Assembly: GCF_900129275.1 (NCBI RefSeq)
Contig: NZ_FQUX01000002.1
Span: forward strand, 809,795 to 873,794
DNA length: 64,000 nucleotides
Source: Arenibacter palladensis
GTDB lineage: Bacteria > Bacteroidota > Bacteroidia > Flavobacteriales > Flavobacteriaceae
Direction of reading: 5' to 3'
Shown here: in pieces, positions 33,803 to 42,701 of the stretch
Numbering within the stretch: position 1 is the first letter of the stretch
How the letters are laid out: the number at the start of each line of letters is the position of its first letter
The notes under the pieces: generated by a model
Told to the model about the DNA's origin: nothing
The model's input: only the letters and a program-made list of their open reading frames with translations
Databases searched by the model: none
Position numbers and translations under genes: made by a program

Positions 33803-34657
33803 TTGAAAAATGTAGATATCGTTGGCGTTCCCGAACACTTTAATTTTCCTTGGCATTTAGCCATAGAAGAAGGCGCTTTCGGAGCCCGTGGAATAAACCT
33901 AAAATGGACAGATATTCCGGAAGGAACCGGTAAAATGGCTCAATTATTAAAAGATAACGAAACTGATCTGGCTATTATTTTGACCGAAGGGATCGTAAAA
34001 AGTATAAGCGAAGGGAATCCTTCGAAAATAGTTCAGGAATATATAGCTACTCCCCTCTTATGGGGCATCCACGTAGCGGCCAAAAGCAATTATAAAACCT
34101 TGGCCGATATAAAAAATAAAACCGGGGCTATAAGCAGATATGGAAGCGGCAGCCATCTTATGGCATACGTAAACGCACAAAACCAAGGTTGGGACACCCA
34201 AGAATTAAAATTTGAGGTAATCGATAATTTAAATGGTGCGGTGGCCAGTTTAACAGAGGGTAAGGCAGATTATTTTATGTGGGAGCGATTTACCACAAAA
34301 CCTTTGGTCGATCAAGGGGTATTTAGAAGAATTACAGACTGCCCTACCCCATGGCCTTGCTTCGTTATTGCCGCAACGGATAAGTTTATAACCGAAAATC
34401 CTGGAACCTTGAAACATGTTTTGGATGTCATCAATATATATACCTCCGATTTTAAACGAATTCCCAGCATAGACCGGACCTTGGCCAACACTTACAACCA
34501 ACAATTGGAAGATATTAAACATTGGCTATCCCTTACGGAATGGGGACAAAATAATATCAGCAAAAAGAATTTGGAATTGGTACAAAATACTTTAAAGGAC
34601 TTAAAGCTTATTGAAAAGGTAAGCCCAAGCATGGAGATATTGTACAAGGAAACTTAG
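33803..34657 (+). CDS. Cytosolic periplasmic-binding-protein-like protein
   Basis: 284 aa NMT1/SsuA-like ligand-binding fold with VGVPEHFNFPWHLAIEEG at the N-terminus. There is no signal peptide or lipobox and no ABC permease or ATPase beside it. The same layout is found in cytosolic homologues such as the Candida albicans Ca3427 family. The start is TTG at 33803; no in-frame ATG lies near. The family may bind a pyrimidine-like or thiamine-precursor-like ligand, but this is unproven. Confidence 0.8.
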   Translation: MKNVDIVGVPEHFNFPWHLAIEEGAFGARGINLKWTDIPEGTGKMAQLLKDNETDLAIILTEGIVKSISEGNPSKIVQEYIATPLLWGIHVAAKSNYKTLADIKNKTGAISRYGSGSHLMAYVNAQNQGWDTQELKFEVIDNLNGAVASLTEGKADYFMWERFTTKPLVDQGVFRRITDCPTPWPCFVIAATDKFITENPGTLKHVLDVINIYTSDFKRIPSIDRTLANTYNQQLEDIKHWLSLTEWGQNNISKKNLELVQNTLKDLKLIEKVSPSMEILYKET

Positions 34658-34697
34658 AGGAACAAACAGATTTTATTATTTTCGATTGCAGATCGCC

Positions 34698-35114
34698 CTA
34701 GTCGTAAAAATAGGTTTGGATGATACTTCTGAAATTGATATCCGACAGTGGTTTTTGAAGACATTCCTTAACACGTGGATTGGCCAGGGCCTTGTAAGTC
34801 ACTTCTTCACAACTATTGGCTGTTAATACGGCTATTACAATTTTTTCTTTTTCTTCCTTTCTAAAAAGTATGTCAAAAGCCTCCAAAAATTGCCATCCGT
34901 TCATTATTGGCATTTCAATATCCAAAATCAAAAGAAAACTACCTTGGTCTATATCATTAATATTGGCCTCTATAAAATCCAATGCCCTATGACCATCCGT
35001 AACAGTATCAATATCCAGGTCAGGAATAAGTTTTTTTAAAAATAGTTTATTCAGCATATTGGTCGTTCCGTCGTCGTCAACCAACAATACCCATTTTAAT
35101 CTAGTAGAATTCAT
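34698..35114 (-). CDS. Single-domain response regulator
   Basis: 138 aa from ATG 35114; a GTG eight codons upstream is possible. One CheY-like receiver: the acidic pocket is in LLVDDDGTTNML, the phospho-acceptor Asp in LLILDIEMPIMNGWQF and the Lys in CLQKPLSD. No output domain, so it works by protein contact or in a phosphorelay. No kinase beside it. Confidence 0.88.
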   Translation of the reverse strand: MNSTRLKWVLLVDDDGTTNMLNKLFLKKLIPDLDIDTVTDGHRALDFIEANINDIDQGSFLLILDIEMPIMNGWQFLEAFDILFRKEEKEKIVIAVLTANSCEEVTYKALANPRVKECLQKPLSDINFRSIIQTYFYD

Positions 35115-35181
35115 TAACCTATTAATATTTAATATCACAAATGTTCGTGTAAGTTTAATAATTCAGATTCAAAAAAAAGTA

Positions 35182-35189
35182 CAAATATA
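35182..35189 (-). promoter_or_regulatory. -7 box upstream of response regulator
   Basis: TATATTTG on the minus strand, about 70 bp before ATG 35114. Confidence 0.4.
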
Positions 35190-35248
35190 GATTTAGTTAA
35201 TAGTACATTTTCGCTTTTGGACAAAAAAGTAACATAAATGTATACCTA

Positions 35249-35914
35249 TCACCAATTAATTGCTTGTCTTCCATTTTCCAATAATATTTTGTTCGTTTTA
35301 CTAAAGTGCTTGTTCCCAAACCAATACCCCCTATTGGCACTTAAAGGGGACGGATGTCCGGAAGTTAAAATATAATGCTTTTTGGCATTGATCAACTTAG
35401 CCTTCTTCTTTGCAAAACCACCCCATAACAAAAATATCAAGCCCTCTTTTTCTTCTGATAGTTTTTGAATAACAGTATCCGTAAAGGTCTCCCATCCTTT
35501 GTTCTGGTGACTCCCAGCTTCACTTGCCCGTACCGTTAATGTGGCGTTCAGCAAAAGAACCCCTTGGTCCGCCCAATGTGCCAAATTTCCATCTTCCGGA
35601 TAGGCCGTCCCCAAATCGGAGGCAATTTCCTTGAATATATTTACCAGAGAAGGTGGGTGCGCTACGCCCGTATTTACGGAAAAACAAAGTCCATTGGCCT
35701 GATTTGGTCCGTGATACGGATCCTGACCAATAATAACCACCTTGGTTTCCTCCAAATGACAATGGTTAAAAGCAGCAAAAACATTGTTCTCCTTTGGGTA
35801 GCAGGTCTTCTTTGCATATTCCTCCCGGACAAATGCCATAAGGGATTCGAAATAAGGTTTCTTAAACTCGTCCAGTAAAAGTTTGTGCCAACTATCATGC
35901 ACACTAATGGTCAC
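35249..35914 (-). CDS. ung: Uracil-DNA glycosylase
   Basis: 221 aa family 1 UDG that excises uracil from DNA. The catalytic segment GQDPYHGPNQANGLCFSV (Asp, Tyr and His) and the DNA-intercalation loop HPSPLSA are both present. The start is GTG (35914), preceded in frame by a stop codon; no suitable ATG exists before the conserved SWHKLLLDEFKKPYF. Confidence 0.96.
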   Translation of the reverse strand: MTISVHDSWHKLLLDEFKKPYFESLMAFVREEYAKKTCYPKENNVFAAFNHCHLEETKVVIIGQDPYHGPNQANGLCFSVNTGVAHPPSLVNIFKEIASDLGTAYPEDGNLAHWADQGVLLLNATLTVRASEAGSHQNKGWETFTDTVIQKLSEEKEGLIFLLWGGFAKKKAKLINAKKHYILTSGHPSPLSANRGYWFGNKHFSKTNKILLENGRQAINW

Positions 35915-36053
35915 TTATGATTTCATTTTATAATTATTAAACAAAGAACTGATACCTTATTGCAAGGAATAACATCAAAAATAGCCAAAAAATAAAAATA
36001 ATTTTCTTTAAAAGACCATAACCTAAAAAAATAGGGCAATACCCAAACTTCCT

Positions 36054-36061
36054 TACCTTTG
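36054..36061 (+). promoter_or_regulatory. -7 box of the ECF sigma operon
   Basis: TACCTTTG, exact TAnnTTTG, 64 bp before ATG 36125. Confidence 0.5.
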
Positions 36062-36124
36062 CAATAGGTTACAAAAAAATAATAAAGCTATAAATAAACC
36101 TTTTCCCATTTTTATAGTCCAATA

Positions 36125-36688
36125 ATGGAACTTAAGTCCAAAATGTTGATTGCGGAAGAAACTTTAGTAATACAATTAAAGCAAAAGGACCATCAGGCCA
36201 AAGCGTTTGAGGTGTTGGTAAACACCTACAAGGAACGTTTGTATTGGCATATAAGACGGATTGTCTTGAACCATGATGACACCGATGATGTATTGCAGAA
36301 TACCTTTATAAAGGTTTTCAGAAATATCGATAGCTTTAAAGGGGATAGTAAATTATACTCTTGGATGTATAGGATAGCCACCAATGAGGCGTTGTCATTT
36401 TTGAAATCCAAATCACAAAAACTTAAGATCAACAACGAGAAGTTGATAACCAAGGCCGTTGAAGATTTGAGGGCCGATGTTTATTTTGAAGGCGATGAAA
36501 TTCAACTAAAATTACAAATGGCCATTGCCACCCTTCCTGAAAAGCAAAAATTAATATTTAATATGAAATATTTTCAGGAGATGAAGTATGAAGAAATTTC
36601 AGAAATATTAGAGACCTCCGTAGGTGGATTAAAAGCCTCCTATCATTTGGCTACAAAAAAGATTGAAGCTTTTTTGAAAGAGAATTAA
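36125..36688 (+). CDS. ECF-type RNA polymerase sigma factor
   Basis: 187 aa with sigma-70 region 2 (DTDDVLQNTFIKVFRNID, then SWMYRIATNEALSFLK) and region 4 (FQEMKYEEISEILE, then GGLKASYHLATKKIE). No region 3 or 1, so an ECF sigma. It is followed, 33 bp on, by a membrane protein with a TM helix that is the likely anti-sigma factor, and then by a Spy-like periplasmic protein. A second in-frame ATG six codons in (36143) is an alternative start. Controls an envelope-stress-type regulon, by analogy. Confidence 0.93.
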   Translation: MELKSKMLIAEETLVIQLKQKDHQAKAFEVLVNTYKERLYWHIRRIVLNHDDTDDVLQNTFIKVFRNIDSFKGDSKLYSWMYRIATNEALSFLKSKSQKLKINNEKLITKAVEDLRADVYFEGDEIQLKLQMAIATLPEKQKLIFNMKYFQEMKYEEISEILETSVGGLKASYHLATKKIEAFLKEN

Positions 36689-36721
36689 ACCTTTTATAAT
36701 GTTCAAGGTCAAACTATTGAA

Positions 36722-37243
36722 ATGGATAAATTAAATAAAAATAAAAACTTTGAGGTTCCGGATGGGTATTTCGACACCCTTTCCAGCGATATCATGAAAA
36801 AGATAGCGAAGGAAGATTTTTCCATGCCTCCAAATGAAGGTTTCAAGGTTCCGGATGGGTATTTTGAAACTTTCAACGCAAGGCTTTCTGGGCAGCTGGA
36901 AAACATTCAGGCGGAGGAGATCAAGGTAATCCCTTTAAAATCTTATAAAAAACACCTTTATGCGGCCGCTTCCGTAGCTGCTGTTGTATTGTTGTTCATT
37001 TTGGTTCAATTTAATAACGATAAAACGCCATCCTATTCGGATTTGGCCAATTCCGACATAGAACAATATTTTGAATTTAACGATTTGGAACTTTCCTCCT
37101 ATGATTTGGCAGAAATACTTCCAATACATGATTTGGACCTAAACGATATATTGGAAAGTAGACTGGACAATGATAATATCATAGATTATTTGGATTCCCA
37201 TATTGAAGATTTTGAAGAATTAAATATGCACAATGATGATTAA
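36722..37243 (+). CDS. Putative anti-sigma factor with repeated VPDGYF motif
   Basis: 173 aa. The cytoplasmic N-terminal part has two copies of a short module, NFEVPDGYFDTL and GFKVPDGYFETF, 31 residues apart. At DNA level they share an identical 18-base stretch (36754-36771 and 36847-36864). One membrane helix follows (AAASVAAVVLLFILVQF), and the C-terminal, presumably periplasmic, part is very acidic (SRLDNDNIIDYLDSHIEDFEE). The location directly after an ECF sigma gene points to an anti-sigma role, though it lacks the ZAS zinc motif. Confidence 0.75.
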   Translation: MDKLNKNKNFEVPDGYFDTLSSDIMKKIAKEDFSMPPNEGFKVPDGYFETFNARLSGQLENIQAEEIKVIPLKSYKKHLYAAASVAAVVLLFILVQFNNDKTPSYSDLANSDIEQYFEFNDLELSSYDLAEILPIHDLDLNDILESRLDNDNIIDYLDSHIEDFEELNMHNDD

Positions 37244-37685
37244 GAAAATAAATATACTTGCCTCCCTCCTATTCCTTGCAGCTACCCTTTCATTAAGCTC
37301 ACAGGAAAGGCAGGATTGGGATAAAATAAAGTCCCTAAAAATAGCTTTCATTACAGAAAGATTGAACCTCACCCCAAAAGAGGCCCAAAGCTTCTGGCCT
37401 ATTTATAACGAACATCAATCCAAAAGAGAAAGTTTGTTTAGGGAGGAGCGCTTTGAAATAGGTTCCGAGATAAAGAATCTGGATGCCCTATCTGACACAA
37501 AAGCAGTCGAACTTTTGGCCCGTATGCAAAGGTTGGAAGAAGAAAAATATAAGGTGGAAAAATCCTATATAGAAAAAATATCCAAGACCATTTCGGCCAA
37601 GAAGACCATTCTGTTGATGCGTTCGGAAGAGGATTTTAAACGTCAGCTTATCAAACAATATAGACAGAAAAAGGGTGGCCAGTAA
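37233..37685 (+). CDS. Spy/CpxP-like periplasmic protein
   Basis: 150 aa with a signal peptide (ASLLFLAATLSLSSQ). The mature protein is helical and charged. The line ITERLNLTPKEAQSFWPIYN is the LTP-type module of Bacteroidota periplasmic proteins in ECF operons. It overlaps the preceding gene by 11 bases. Likely partner or sensor accessory of the ECF module; a chaperone-like role as in Spy is an analogy only. Confidence 0.8.
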   Translation: MMIKKINILASLLFLAATLSLSSQERQDWDKIKSLKIAFITERLNLTPKEAQSFWPIYNEHQSKRESLFREERFEIGSEIKNLDALSDTKAVELLARMQRLEEEKYKVEKSYIEKISKTISAKKTILLMRSEEDFKRQLIKQYRQKKGGQ

Positions 37686-37745
37686 TTTTCATCCAGGCTC
37701 AATGCCAAAGGAACAGGATTAAAGCATTATCTTTTTCATGACCTC

Positions 37746-38777
37746 TCAGCGAAAAATAAGTTTCGCAATCCTTTCCTTTCCGGCGGCATACGCAATAGTG
37801 TCGTTCATAAACCTAAGGGTATAAAAAGATTCATCGGATAGTTGTTTCCAGGTTTCACCAGTGTCATGGGAATAAGCTATTCCCTCAAAGCCTATGGCAA
37901 CGAGGGATTTCCCCTTGGAATTTGGCACAAACTGCACACAACTCCTAAAATTTGGTAGTTTGCCATCGGCGATCAATTTCCAAGTTTTACCTCCGTCCGT
38001 AGTAACCGCTTTGTTGCCGTTATTTATTTCCGGGTCGGTATAATTCCCGCCAAAAACAACGCCAAGGTTTTCATCATAAAAATCAACGGAAAAGATACCT
38101 TGCGTAGTTTTTTCACTGCTTATTGGGGTTTTTACAACTTCCCAATTCACCCCTTTATCGTTGGTGTAATATACATTTCCATGTGTAGTTGCTATCCACG
38201 CCATGGTACCCAACACCTTTATGTTGGTATTACTGGCCGCAAAGGCCCCCTCCCCGGTTTCGGACTTTGGCAAAGAGGAACATGGGATTTTTTTCCAGCT
38301 ATTGCCGCCATCCCTAGTAATGACTATGGATAGACACCCATCCATACTGTCCCCAACAGCAATCCCCTCCTGATCGTTCCAAAAGGTCATAGCATCATAG
38401 AACACCTTCTCATCCTCTTCCTTATATACCAATTCCATATTGCCCTGATCACCGGTTTTGTACAATAAGGCCGGATTACCAATGGAAAGCATAAAAAAAT
38501 CGGTTGAATTTTGTGCTACGGCCCTAAACTCCGGAAGTATACTGTCGTGTTTTTGGGTATTTACCCTTACTTTGTTGGACCTAAGGTCTACCAACCCAAA
38601 AGCTCCCTTGTTGGCCGCAAATGCCATATTGCCACCGTCCATAATTTCGATGGCCCTAAAGCTTAATGAATCGGTATAAATGGTCTCTATTTTTACCGTG
38701 CTAAACACTCTCTTTTCTTCCATTTCGGAACAGGAGCCCAAAACAAATAGAATTAGAATCACCAAATAACTGCGCAT
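37746..38777 (-). CDS. Ycf48-like/BNR-repeat lipoprotein
   Basis: 343 aa from ATG 38777. The lipobox ends at Cys16 (LILFVLGSC). The rest is beta-propeller-like with BNR/Ycf48-type repeats: VITRDGGNSWKKI, YYTNDKGVNWEVV, AVTTDGGKTWKLI and YSHDTGETWKQL. An extracellular or periplasmic propeller of unknown ligand. The TTG start at 38795 falls within the -7 box and is rejected. Divergent from the RsmB-like gene. Confidence 0.88.
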   Translation of the reverse strand: MRSYLVILILFVLGSCSEMEEKRVFSTVKIETIYTDSLSFRAIEIMDGGNMAFAANKGAFGLVDLRSNKVRVNTQKHDSILPEFRAVAQNSTDFFMLSIGNPALLYKTGDQGNMELVYKEEDEKVFYDAMTFWNDQEGIAVGDSMDGCLSIVITRDGGNSWKKIPCSSLPKSETGEGAFAASNTNIKVLGTMAWIATTHGNVYYTNDKGVNWEVVKTPISSEKTTQGIFSVDFYDENLGVVFGGNYTDPEINNGNKAVTTDGGKTWKLIADGKLPNFRSCVQFVPNSKGKSLVAIGFEGIAYSHDTGETWKQLSDESFYTLRFMNDTIAYAAGKERIAKLIFR

Positions 38778-38792
38778 GCTTATAATTTTCCC

Positions 38793-38800
38793 CAAAAATA
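38793..38800 (-). promoter_or_regulatory. -7 box of the Ycf48-like lipoprotein gene
   Basis: TATTTTTG on the minus strand, 16 bp before ATG 38777. It decides the start. Confidence 0.5.
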
Positions 38801-38822
38801 AGAGGAATAGGTTCTAATACAA

Positions 38823-38830
38823 TACCTTTG
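38823..38830 (+). promoter_or_regulatory. -7 box of the RsmB-like gene
   Basis: TACCTTTG, exact TAnnTTTG, 19 bp before ATG 38849. The divergent -7 box lies only 22 bp away, so the two promoters are back to back. Confidence 0.55.
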
Positions 38831-38848
38831 CAATCTTAATTTTTAAAA

Positions 38849-40066
38849 ATGCGATTACATAGAAATCTAGTGTTTGCGGTTGTTGATGCGTTGAATTATA
38901 TATTTAATGAAGGTGAATATGCAGACAAGGTAGTAGAAAAAGTATTAAAATATGACAAAAGATGGGGTGCCCGGGATAGAGGTTTTATTGCAGAAACCAC
39001 TTACGAAATGGTACGCTGGAGGCGATTATATGCAGAGATTGCAGAGGTAAAGGCCCCATATAGTAGACAAAACCTATTTAGAATGTTCGCCGTTTGGGCC
39101 GTTCTTAAAGGTATTAAGCTACCGGACTGGAAACAAATAGAGCCTACTCCGGAAAGAAGGATCAAAGGAAAATTTGACGAACTCTCCAAAATAAGAAAAT
39201 ATAGGGAATCCGTACCGGATTGGATGGACGAGCTCTGTGCAAAATCTTTGGGCGAGGCCCTTTGGACCAAAGAAATACATGCTCTAAATGAACAGGCAGA
39301 AGTAATTTTAAGGGTAAATACCTTAAAAACAACCAAGGATAATTTAAGCAGTGTTCTCCACGAGGCCGGAGTTGAAACGGAATCCATTAAAGGGTATCCC
39401 GATGCTTTAAGGTTAAAGGAGCGTTCCAATGTGTTTATTACCGAAGCCTTTAAAAACGGTTGGTTCGAAGTACAGGATGCCTCTTCCCAATTGGTGGCTC
39501 CATTTTTGGATGTTAAACCTGGTCAACGTGTGGTAGACACCTGTGCAGGAGCTGGTGGAAAAACACTTCATTTGGCGGCACTAATGGAAAACAAGGGTCA
39601 ACTGATTGCACTGGATATTTATGGCAACAAACTAAAGGAATTAAAAAGAAGGGCGAAACGAGACGGAGCCCATAATGTGGAGACTAGGGCCATAGATTCC
39701 ACCAAGGTAATTAAAAAACTATACGATACAGCCGATAGGGTACTAATAGATGCCCCCTGTACTGGATTAGGGGTCCTTAAGAGAAACCCCGATGCCAAGT
39801 GGAAATTGCAACCAGATTTCTTGGAAAAAATAATGGTTACGCAACAACAAATTCTTCAGGATTACAGTAGAATAGTTAAACCAGGTGGGAAATTGGTCTA
39901 TGCCACCTGCTCCATATTGCCCCAAGAAAATATTCAACAAGTAAAAAAATTCCTAAGTTCGGAGGCGGGTAAGGACTTTAGTCTTATCAAGGATAGCAAT
40001 ATTTATGCCTGTAAAACTGGATTTGACGGATTCTATATGGCCCTTTTGGAAAAAAAACCAGCTTAG
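38849..40066 (+). CDS. RsmB-like 16S rRNA m5C methyltransferase
   Basis: 405 aa. An N-terminal NusB-like segment (about 1-75) and linker precede the Rossmann methyltransferase. Motif I is VVDTCAGAGGKTLHL, the motif IV Cys is in DAPCTGLGVLKRNP, and the motif VI nucleophile Cys is in YATCSILPQEN. This is the m5C RNA methyltransferase family; a 16S rRNA target is by analogy with RsmB. Confidence 0.92.
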   Translation: MRLHRNLVFAVVDALNYIFNEGEYADKVVEKVLKYDKRWGARDRGFIAETTYEMVRWRRLYAEIAEVKAPYSRQNLFRMFAVWAVLKGIKLPDWKQIEPTPERRIKGKFDELSKIRKYRESVPDWMDELCAKSLGEALWTKEIHALNEQAEVILRVNTLKTTKDNLSSVLHEAGVETESIKGYPDALRLKERSNVFITEAFKNGWFEVQDASSQLVAPFLDVKPGQRVVDTCAGAGGKTLHLAALMENKGQLIALDIYGNKLKELKRRAKRDGAHNVETRAIDSTKVIKKLYDTADRVLIDAPCTGLGVLKRNPDAKWKLQPDFLEKIMVTQQQILQDYSRIVKPGGKLVYATCSILPQENIQQVKKFLSSEAGKDFSLIKDSNIYACKTGFDGFYMALLEKKPA

Positions 40067-40087
40067 AAAATAAAAAATGATTAAATA

Positions 40088-40126
40088 AAAGAGGCTGTCC
40101 ATGTCTACGGACAGCCTCTTTTTTAT
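40088..40126. terminator. Bidirectional terminator
   Basis: AAGAGGCTGTCC and GGACAGCCTCTT form a perfect 12-bp stem with an eight-base loop; A and T runs flank it on both sides. It serves the convergent RsmB-like and His-rich genes. Confidence 0.9.
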
Positions 40127-40135
40127 TTCTGGATC

Positions 40136-40576
40136 CTAAAGGCCTATTCTAACACTTGGTGCACTTATCCCAACTCCAGTACGGATAGTTGTCCCCCTGG
40201 AATAGCTTCTATAGCGATAAGGCTCGTTGTGGTAATAGTAGAAACTGGCATGGGTATGGTAATGGTCACTATGGTGACAGTGATCATCACAATGACTGCG
40301 GTGTTCCGCATAGGCATCCCTCTTACCTTTCATATACGCTTTGTAAGCCTTTTTATCCCTTTTTTTCAATTGTCTTTCATAATCCTTCTGTGATTCCCAG
40401 AATTCTTCCTCCTCTTCTTCAGCCAATTCTTGTGATTGTTCAAATTGTGCGTCCTCCCTGGCTCTTTGTTCGTAATAAGTAAGTTTTTCCTGTTCGGTGG
40501 ATTCTACTTCTTGGGCCATAGACCCAACAAAAGAAAAAAGTAGGATCGCTAAACTTAAAAATGGTAGTCTCTTCAT
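40136..40576 (-). CDS. Secreted His/Tyr-rich protein
   Basis: 146 aa with a signal peptide (LLFSFVGSMAQ). The middle is charged and helical (QLKKRDKKAYKAYMKGKRDAY). A His-rich cluster follows, beginning HRSHCDDHCHHSDHYHTH and containing two Cys, then a Tyr/Arg-rich stretch. It looks like a metal-binding or metal-buffering envelope protein, but no domain is recognised. Monocistronic. Confidence 0.75.
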   Translation of the reverse strand: MKRLPFLSLAILLFSFVGSMAQEVESTEQEKLTYYEQRAREDAQFEQSQELAEEEEEEFWESQKDYERQLKKRDKKAYKAYMKGKRDAYAEHRSHCDDHCHHSDHYHTHASFYYYHNEPYRYRSYSRGTTIRTGVGISAPSVRIGL

Positions 40577-40679
40577 AACTTAATTGTTTTATTTAAACTG
40601 TGTTTCTTTTAATAGCACTGTTTGTATATAGAACAACCAAATGAAGAATTACCCTACCTAGTTTAGCAAAAAAAGATAT

Positions 40680-42491
40680 TTAAAAAACCTCCTTCTTGGT
40701 ATTTATGGTAAGTACGTCAGGATGCATCAGCGATTCTGCCAAACTGTTGGTCTTTGGTAACTCATACTTGAAATAGAACTTCATTGTATGTATCTTACTT
40801 CCATAGAATGCTTTGGAATAAGCTGTGTCCCCCTCCTGCAAATTTCGCTGTGCATTTACAGTAATATCCAACCATAGCCATCCTATTACGACATGACTCA
40901 AAAATTCCATAAATAAATTGGCGTCGGACAAATAGCGTTCGTAGTTCCCCTTTTTGGCAAAAGGCATCAGAAATTCAAGAACACTCCTTGTCAACTTAAT
41001 CTTTTCCCCCAATATTTTGGCCGAAGAGCGTAAGTCATCAAACTCCATTGCCGTGGTAATGGTATGCAAAATTTCAGTCAACAATAATTCCAAAGCCCTG
41101 CCATTCTCCATGGGAACCTTACGCCCCAATAAATCTTGGGATTGTATACCCGTGGTGCCCTCGTAAATACTAAATATCCGAATATCTCGATAATATTGCT
41201 GAAGAATAAAATCTGAACAGAATCCATATCCGCCCAATACCTGCACCCCATTGCTCACGGACAAAGTTCCAGCTTCTGTGGGATAGGTTTTTACAATAGG
41301 AATGACCATTTCCAATAATAAGCTGTATTTTTCCTTGGTTTCCGGATTCTTGGTGGATGCAATGATATCATAATACTTGGCTGCCAATAGCACCAAACTT
41401 AAGGACCCTTCGGCAATCGATTTTTGTAATAACAACATGCGCCTTACATCGGGGTGTTCTATTATTAGACAAGGTTTTTCATCTGGATCTTTTTTTCCGT
41501 CACTGGAAAGCTTTCGTCCTTGGGGTCGTTCATTGGCATACTCCAATGATGCCTGGTAAGCTGCCATACTTATAGCCGCACCCCCACGTCCTACACTTAT
41601 CCTGGCACTGTTCATCATTAAGAACATATATTTAAGTCCCTTATGAGCCTCCCCTACAAGCCAGCCATGGCAATTGTCCTTATCTCCAAATCCCAGATGT
41701 GTGGTGGCATAACCCCGTTGACCCATTTTCTGAAAATCGGCCACCGTCATTACATCGTTATTTATTAAATTCCTATCTTTATCCAATCTAAGTTTGGGCA
41801 CCACAAATAAGGATATGCCCTTGGTTCCCGACGGAGCCCCTTCTATTCTGGCCAACAATAGGTGGACTATATTTTCCGCATATTGATGATCCCCGCCCGA
41901 TATAAATATCTTTTGTCCGGATATCTTATAATATCCTTCCTGTGTAGGGGTTGCCTTGGTAGTGATATCCGACAAAGAACTACCTGCCTGGGGTTCTGTA
42001 AGGCACATGGTACCTCCCCAGGCACCGGATAACATTTTGGGAACATAGGTTTCCCTAAGGTCTCTATTGGCAAAATGAACTATCAGCTCAGCAGCCCCTT
42101 GGGTCAATCCAGCATAACCAGGCAAATGATTGTTGGCGGCCTCCTGAATATAGGCCGAAGCAGTATGGATTATAAACGGTAACTGCAATCCCCCATCCCC
42201 ATAATCAAAAGGACCGGAAATAATTCCCATTTCCCCGCCCTTCCTCATCATTACATCAACCTGTTTATGTACCATGATGGTCCCATTTTTATACATGGCC
42301 GGAGTTTCATCCATCTCTTTGAAATAGGGAAACAATTCACGGTCGGAAAACTCCTTGATTGCATTTAAAAATAGGTCCAGGGAATCCTTGTCGTAATCTT
42401 GAAAACGTTCTGCCGATAGCAAATTCTCTACCTTGTGTACTTGGTATAACAAAAATTTTAATGTTGCGATATCTACATATTCCTTTGCCAT
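40680..42491 (-). CDS. Acyl-CoA dehydrogenase (large, DUF-extended form)
   Basis: 603 aa from ATG 42491 (MAKEYVDIATLKFLL). The FAD-binding motif is MCLTEPQAGSSLSDITTKA, SGQKIFISGGDH follows, and IYEGTTGIQSQDLLGRKV is the C-terminal flavin contact. An N-terminal extension and C-terminal helical domain give the AidB/FadE-like size of about 600 aa. Likely a fatty-acid beta-oxidation first step. It is unlinked to the fad operon at 51-58 kb. A start 16 codons upstream is less likely. Confidence 0.93.
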   Translation of the reverse strand: MAKEYVDIATLKFLLYQVHKVENLLSAERFQDYDKDSLDLFLNAIKEFSDRELFPYFKEMDETPAMYKNGTIMVHKQVDVMMRKGGEMGIISGPFDYGDGGLQLPFIIHTASAYIQEAANNHLPGYAGLTQGAAELIVHFANRDLRETYVPKMLSGAWGGTMCLTEPQAGSSLSDITTKATPTQEGYYKISGQKIFISGGDHQYAENIVHLLLARIEGAPSGTKGISLFVVPKLRLDKDRNLINNDVMTVADFQKMGQRGYATTHLGFGDKDNCHGWLVGEAHKGLKYMFLMMNSARISVGRGGAAISMAAYQASLEYANERPQGRKLSSDGKKDPDEKPCLIIEHPDVRRMLLLQKSIAEGSLSLVLLAAKYYDIIASTKNPETKEKYSLLLEMVIPIVKTYPTEAGTLSVSNGVQVLGGYGFCSDFILQQYYRDIRIFSIYEGTTGIQSQDLLGRKVPMENGRALELLLTEILHTITTAMEFDDLRSSAKILGEKIKLTRSVLEFLMPFAKKGNYERYLSDANLFMEFLSHVVIGWLWLDITVNAQRNLQEGDTAYSKAFYGSKIHTMKFYFKYELPKTNSLAESLMHPDVLTINTKKEVF

Positions 42492-42648
42492 GGTATTTAT
42501 ATATTTAATGAATATTGGTACTACCTTCCTAAGATACAATTTACTCAGCTATTAAATGCCACTAGTAAAAAATGGAGCTATTCGAGAAATATGGGCGCTA
42601 AAATCCGGTATCCAATATTCTGCTTTCCTATATCCAAAAGCAATCATA

Positions 42649-42674
42649 AGTTTCTTACCTTAGTTTCTTACCTT
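42649..42674 (+). repeat. 13-bp tandem duplication before the CDF gene
   Basis: AGTTTCTTACCTT occurs twice without a gap, 28 bp before the CDF start. Each copy carries a TACCTT core that resembles a weakened -7 box, so it may be a duplicated promoter element. Confidence 0.55.
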
Positions 42675-42701
42675 TAATTTTTTATCCATCTTAGGAAAAG
42701 A

